Assembly: GCA_036260395.1 (NCBI GenBank)
Contig: DASZZY010000196.1
Span: 1 to 28,875, forward strand
Direction of reading: 5' to 3'
Origin: DASZZY01 sp036260395
GTDB lineage: Bacteria; Actinomycetota; UBA4738; CALAEC01
DNA: 28,875 bases
A program made the position numbers and the translations under genes. Under the pieces are notes generated by a model. The model saw only the letters and a program-made list of their open reading frames with translations, ran no database searches and was not told where the DNA came from. This document shows, piece by piece, positions 24,882-28,875 of the stretch (positions are counted from its first letter, which is position 1; every line of letters begins with the position of its first letter).

Positions 24882-27034
24882 GGCCGGCCGCCGCCTCCTC
24901 CACCACCACCGCCGCCTCCTCCACCACCACCGCCGCCGCCACCACCACCACCGCCGGTGGGCGACGGGCTCGGGGTGGGGTCCGGGGTGGGGGGCGGCGT
25001 GGTCGGCGGCGGGCTCGGCGTCGGAGGTGGCGTCGGCTTCGGCTTGGGCTCCTTGGTGGGCTCGGGGCTCGGCGACGGGCTCGGCGCCGGGCTCGGGGCC
25101 GGGATCGGGACGGAGCCCTTGATGAGCTCGCCCGTGAGCTCCGGCGTGGGGAAGGGCTGGGGGTTCAGTCCGGCGTGGATGGCCGCCATGAAGTCCGTCC
25201 AGATCGGCGCGGCCACCGTCCCGCCGGTGGCCCCATACATCGGCACCTGCCCCTCGGGGTGACCCACCCACACGCACGCCGCGACCTCGGAGGAGGCGCC
25301 GCAGAACCACACGTCCGAGGCGTTCTGCGTGGTGCCGGTCTTCCCGAACACCTCGAACCCGAGCCCGCTGGCCGCGGTCCCGGTCCCGCAGCACACCACC
25401 TGCTTCATCGCGTAGACGGCCTGGAGCGCCTCGTTCTCCTCGAGGACCCGCTGGCCGCCGCTGCCGTTCTTCTCCACGACCTCGCCGTTCGGTCCCTTGA
25501 TGGCGTGGACGGGCGTGGCCTTCCGCCGGACGCCCAGCGAGGCGAACGTGGCGAACGCCTCGGTCATCTCCAGCGGGGTGACCTCCTTGCTGCCGAGCGT
25601 GATCGAGCAGGGGGCCGGGGTGAGGTCGCTGCGGATGCCCATCTGGCGGGCGATCTTCGCCACGTTCTCCGGCCCGACCTCCACCACCAGCTGGGCGTAG
25701 ATCGTGTTGACCGAGTTCGCCGTGGCCTGGATGAGATCCATCGTCCCGGCGCCGGAGTCCGCGTAGTTCCCGGGCTGCCAGTCGCCGCATTGGGGGTCGT
25801 CGATGTCGACCTGCCCGGGCCCGTTGAACACCGACCGCAGCGAGATGCCCTGGTCGATAGCGGCCATCAGCGTGAACGGCTTGAACGCCGACCCGGCCTG
25901 GCGCCCCGTCCCGCCGTCGCCCGTCGCCAGGTTGACCTGCGCCTGTCGGAAGTTGCGGCCGCCGACCATGGCCCGGACCTCGCCGGTGTCGACGTCGACG
26001 GCCGCCAGCGCCGCCGCCGGGGTCCCGGGCTCCAGGGTGAGGTGGCTGGCGATGGCGCTCTCGGCGGCCTGCTGCCACCCCGGGTCGAGGGTTCCCCGGA
26101 TCTTGAACCCACCCGTATAGGTCCTGCCGGCGTAGCGCTTCTCCATGTACCGGCGCGTGTAGTCGATGAAGTACGCCGCCTTGCTGTGCTGGAACCCCTT
26201 GGGCGCCGGCGCCGTCCGGACCTTCTTCTCCTTCAGCCGGGCCGCCCGGCCGGGGTCGAGGAAGCCCAGCTGGGCCATGCGGTCGAGCACGTAGTTCCGG
26301 CGGACGAAGGCGTTGTCCGGGTTGTCGCGAGGATCGAACGACTCCGGTCCGCTGATGACCCCCGCCAGCGTGGCCGACTGGAGCACGTTCAGCTGACCGA
26401 CCCGCTTGCCGAAGTAGGTCTGCGCGGCGGCCTCCACCCCGTACGCCCCCTCGCCGAGGTAGATCGTGTTGAGATAGCGCTCGAGGATCTCGTTCTTCTC
26501 GAGGGCCCGCTCGAGCTTCATCGCCAGCAGGACCTCCTTGATCTTCCGGAGGAGGGTCTGCTCGGTGCCCACGTCCGGGAAGACGTTGCGGACGTACTGC
26601 TGGGTGATCGTCGAGCCGCCCTGGACGATCCGCCCGCCGGTGACGTTGGCCCACGCGGCCCGGATGATGGCGGGGATGCTGACGCCGCTGTGCGTGTAGA
26701 ACCGCTCGTCCTCGGCGGCGATCACCGCCCGGATCAGGTGCCGGGGGACCCGTTCGAGGGGGACCGGCGTGCGGTCGACCTCGTCCTCGAACCGGGTCAG
26801 AACCCTGCCGTCCGCGTCGTACAGGATCGAGGTCTCGGCCTGCGGAAGGTTGAGGTCGAGCGGCAGCTTCGCGTAGACGAACCCGAGCGCCACGGTGAGC
26901 GCCACGAACAGCGCCAGCGGCGGAGTCCAGGCCCACCAGAACCGACGCAGGAACCCCTTCCTCCGGGTTCGCTTGGGGGCCGGCTTGGCGGCGTGCCTCC
27001 GCGCGCCACGTCGGGGAAGCGTGCGGGTCGCCAC
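24878..27034 (-). CDS. Class A penicillin-binding protein (transglycosylase/transpeptidase)
   Basis: This bifunctional peptidoglycan synthase has 718 aa. It has a short basic cytoplasmic start and one membrane segment (about 36-55). The GT51 glycosyltransferase domain has catalytic E108 in AAEDERFYTHSGV, and QGGSTITQQYVRN. The transpeptidase domain has SAFK (S382), SVN (441-443) and GKTGTT (564-569), all active motifs intact. The tail from about residue 635 is Pro/Ser/Thr/Lys-rich and ends in 23 consecutive Gly plus Arg-Pro. The start is GTG 27034, 9 nt after TAGAAT, so probably leaderless. The stop lies inside the duplicated response regulator tail. Confidence 0.95.
24887..24955. repeat. Poly-glycine codon tract with two perfect 21-bp tandem units
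   Basis: Twenty-three consecutive Gly codons (mix of GGC, GGT and GGA) end the penicillin-binding protein. Within them a seven-codon unit is repeated exactly at 24890-24910 and 24911-24931, pointing to slippage or unequal exchange as the way the tract grew. Confidence 0.85.
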
Positions 27035-27043
27035 AACCGCCCG

Positions 27044-27049
27044 ATTCTA
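27044..27049 (-). promoter_or_regulatory. -10 box TAGAAT of the penicillin-binding protein gene
   Basis: TAGAAT on the minus strand lies 9 nt before the GTG at 27034. No Shine-Dalgarno is present, so the mRNA would start at or within about 3 nt of the start codon. Confidence 0.5.
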
Positions 27050-27081
27050 CCGGCTCGCCGCGGCGCCGCCCCAGCCGCCGC

Positions 27082-28746
27082 TCACAGGAACCCGGCCTGG
27101 GCCCCGACGAACAGGAGCCGGACCGCCATCACCACGGCGGCGGCCTCGAGCACCATGGCGGCCCCGAAGCCGAGGCCGAGCTGCGAGGCCCGGGCGGGAA
27201 GGCGGCCGGCGGAGCGTGCCGCCCTCCTGATCGCCGAGCCCGGTCGGGGCGGGCGCCGGCGGCGCCGGCGGCGCACCCACAGCGGCGCGAACGGGACCTC
27301 GGCATCGCGGAAGCCGCGCCCCAGCCACGCCACCAGGCCGATGACCACCGCCACCGGGGCCACGGCGAGCGCCAGGTCGAGCCCCCCGATCGCCGGGAGC
27401 GAGGGGCCGGCGGCGGCCGGGAGGAGCCGGGGAAAGCCCATCTCACGCTCCACGCGGATCCACCACCCGATCCCGAGCCGGACCGGCTGCGCCCCCATGT
27501 AGAGCAGCGCCGCCCCCGCCAGGGCCCCGGCGAGCACCGCCGGGCCACCGCGGGCCGGGGATCGGATCAGCGGCACGGAGGCGAGGAGCAGCAGGCCGAT
27601 GCCGAGGCTCGCCGCCACCACCACCAGGAGGTGCGGCGGCGAGGCGACGGCCCGCTCGGCCGCCAGCGACAGCGCCAGCCACGTCCCGGGGAACGCTCCG
27701 CCGGGCGGCACGCCGGCCGCCGACCCGATCGCCACCGCGAGCGCCACCGACGCCCCCCACCGCGCGGCCCGCGAGGCGGGCACCTCGCGCGGTCCGACGC
27801 CGAGCGCGGTGGCCGCCGCCGTGGCCAGCAGGACCGGGACGAACAGCAGGAGGAACGCCCGGCCCCCGACGGCCTCCCCGAGCCCGAGCGCCAGGAACGG
27901 CAGCGCCGATGCCCCGCCGCACACCGCCGCGACCAGCAAGGCCGGGCGGGCCGCCGCCAGCCCTGCCAGGCCGGCCAGCAGCACGGCCGCGGCAGCGGTC
28001 CCCGCCATGAGCGGCGTGGCGTCCGCGCCCAGCATCACAACGCCCGCCAGCGCGGCGAGCCACATGGCCTGCCCTCGCAGGCCCGAGGCCAGGACGCTAC
28101 CCGGTCCGCCCGCCGCCACGAGCCGCCAGGTCCCCACGCCGGGAACCGCGCCGGCCTTCACCGCCGCCGCCGCCAGCAGCAGGGCAGCCGGGAGCATCCC
28201 CGCGGGCCCGACCACGGTGCTGCCCGAGCGCTCGAACGCCAGCGAGAGTCCGGCGGCAGCGGCGGCGTCGGCCGCGGCCAGCGCGAGCAGGCCCTGGACG
28301 CCCGGGCGGGGCGCCACGGACAGCGCCGCGAGGCCGACCGAGAGCGTCGGAAGGGGCAGGAGCACCGCCTGGACCACCAGGCTGCCCGACGAGGCCGCCA
28401 CCACGATCGCCGACGCCGACGCGCCGAGGCCCACGATGACCGGCGGGATCTCCGCGTCGGCCCGCGCCTCGGCGCGGGTGGCGGCCACGAGGATCCCGAG
28501 CTCCGCCGCCACGGCGACGGTCGCCCCCAGCAGCGTCGGCCGCAGTCCGGGGGTGGCGGGCGCCTGGCCGGTGTAGGCCAGCCACATCGCCCACCAGGCG
28601 GCCGCGTGCGCCGCCAGCGCCAGCCCGCCGCCGACCAGCCGACGCAGCGGCCGGGAGCGCGCGAACGCCAGCCACCCAAGGGCGGCCACCGCCGGGCCGA
28701 GCGCGGCCGCCTGGAACGCCGCGCCGGCGTCGGCCCAGGCGCTCAC
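27082..28746 (-). CDS. Polytopic membrane protein, weakly NuoM/NuoN-like
   Basis: The 554-aa protein is very rich in Ala, Gly, Leu and Val, with about 14 hydrophobic segments. Two places resemble proton-pumping antiporter-type subunits (NuoL/M/N, Mrp, Hyf): VKAGAVPGVGTW at 196-207 (compare the family's K-x-G-x-x-P-x-x-x-W) and GVPPGGAFPGTW near residue 350 (compare G-x-P-P-x-x-G-F). Other conserved residues are hard to see, so the call is tentative. A cluster of Arg (RRRRRRRPPRPG) lies before the last segments. The start is GTG 28746 in a GTGA overlap with the upstream membrane gene, so the two belong to one operon that continues past the window. Confidence 0.6.
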   Translation of the reverse strand: MSAWADAGAAFQAAALGPAVAALGWLAFARSRPLRRLVGGGLALAAHAAAWWAMWLAYTGQAPATPGLRPTLLGATVAVAAELGILVAATRAEARADAEIPPVIVGLGASASAIVVAASSGSLVVQAVLLPLPTLSVGLAALSVAPRPGVQGLLALAAADAAAAAGLSLAFERSGSTVVGPAGMLPAALLLAAAAVKAGAVPGVGTWRLVAAGGPGSVLASGLRGQAMWLAALAGVVMLGADATPLMAGTAAAAVLLAGLAGLAAARPALLVAAVCGGASALPFLALGLGEAVGGRAFLLLFVPVLLATAAATALGVGPREVPASRAARWGASVALAVAIGSAAGVPPGGAFPGTWLALSLAAERAVASPPHLLVVVAASLGIGLLLLASVPLIRSPARGGPAVLAGALAGAALLYMGAQPVRLGIGWWIRVEREMGFPRLLPAAAGPSLPAIGGLDLALAVAPVAVVIGLVAWLGRGFRDAEVPFAPLWVRRRRRRRPPRPGSAIRRAARSAGRLPARASQLGLGFGAAMVLEAAAVVMAVRLLFVGAQAGFL

Positions 28747-28875
28747 CCGAACCAGACCAGGGCCGCCGCGCCGCCTGCGACGGCGAGGGCCGCGCCGGCG
28801 GCCACGGTCCGAACGGCGGGCGAGGGGGCGAGCGAGAGGACGCCGTCGGCGATCCCGAGCACGACGGAGGCCGCC
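28743..28875 (-). CDS. C-terminal end of a membrane protein (cut by window edge)
   Basis: The last 43 codons of a gene entering from the right are present. The visible residues are hydrophobic and Ala/Gly-rich (SVVLGIADGVLSLAP, then RTVAAGAALAVAGGAAALVW) and end in Phe-Gly, consistent with one or two final membrane helices. Its TGA overlaps the start of the 554-aa membrane protein (GTGA). Not enough is visible to name it; a partner subunit of the same complex is likely. Confidence 0.6.
   Translation of the reverse strand, partial: AASVVLGIADGVLSLAPSPAVRTVAAGAALAVAGGAAALVWFG

Noticed and set aside
27599..28576. Plus-strand open frame opposite the NuoM/NuoN-like gene
   Set aside because: The product is Ala/Thr/Pro/Arg low complexity without membrane segments or motifs. 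The minus-strand frame has coherent hydrophobic segments and a coupled start.

Overview
The window is a very GC-rich bacterial chromosome segment. It looks like an actinobacterium-like (Actinomycetota) genome, probably a deep-branching or uncultivated lineage. The reasons are the dnaK-grpE-dnaJ-hspR operon with a MerR-type HspR, a mycobacterial-style dUMP-forming dCTP deaminase, an EtfD-like Fe-S membrane protein, GT-C mannosyltransferases, and several genes whose start codon sits only 6-9 nt behind a TANNNT box, as expected for leaderless mRNAs. The assignment is inference from gene content; no 16S gene is present.

Left part (1-6510, minus strand): a seven-gene heat-shock operon, dnaK - hsp20 - grpE - dnaJ - hspR - GNAT acetyltransferase - clpB (cut by the window edge). 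Most junctions overlap or are very short. A good sigma70-type promoter with an HspR/HAIR-like inverted repeat lies upstream of dnaK. Divergently, 6605-9352 carries an EtfD-like membrane Fe-S oxidoreductase, dcd, and a tRNA-Gly(CCC) whose -10 box is formed by the dcd stop codon.

Middle part (9369-16658, minus strand): a Gly-rich membrane-anchored protein, nth, dnaB, rplI, rpsR, ssb and rpsF (the conserved rpsF-ssb-rpsR-rplI-dnaB block), then a membrane-anchored alpha/beta hydrolase, panB and a lipoprotein. rpsR has no ATG, GTG or TTG start and appears to begin at CTG; rpsF probably does too, with the same 8-nt spacing from its Shine-Dalgarno sequence.

Right part (16741-28875): an aldehyde dehydrogenase paired with its usual DUF779 partner, with a small hydrophobic protein gene on the other strand between them; a DUF2207 membrane protein; two overlapping GT-C glycosyltransferases (GT87-like and PIG-V-like); a NarL-type response regulator; a dihydrofolate-reductase-family gene; a class A penicillin-binding protein with a proline-rich and poly-glycine tail; and two membrane proteins, one weakly resembling NuoM/NuoN-type antiporter subunits.

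The most unusual structure is a 96-bp copy of the 3' end of the response regulator gene. It lies 1019 bp downstream of the original and encloses the lower-GC DHFR-family gene. Its stop codon overlaps the stop codon of the convergent penicillin-binding protein gene. This looks like a small acquired segment at the response regulator / penicillin-binding protein junction.
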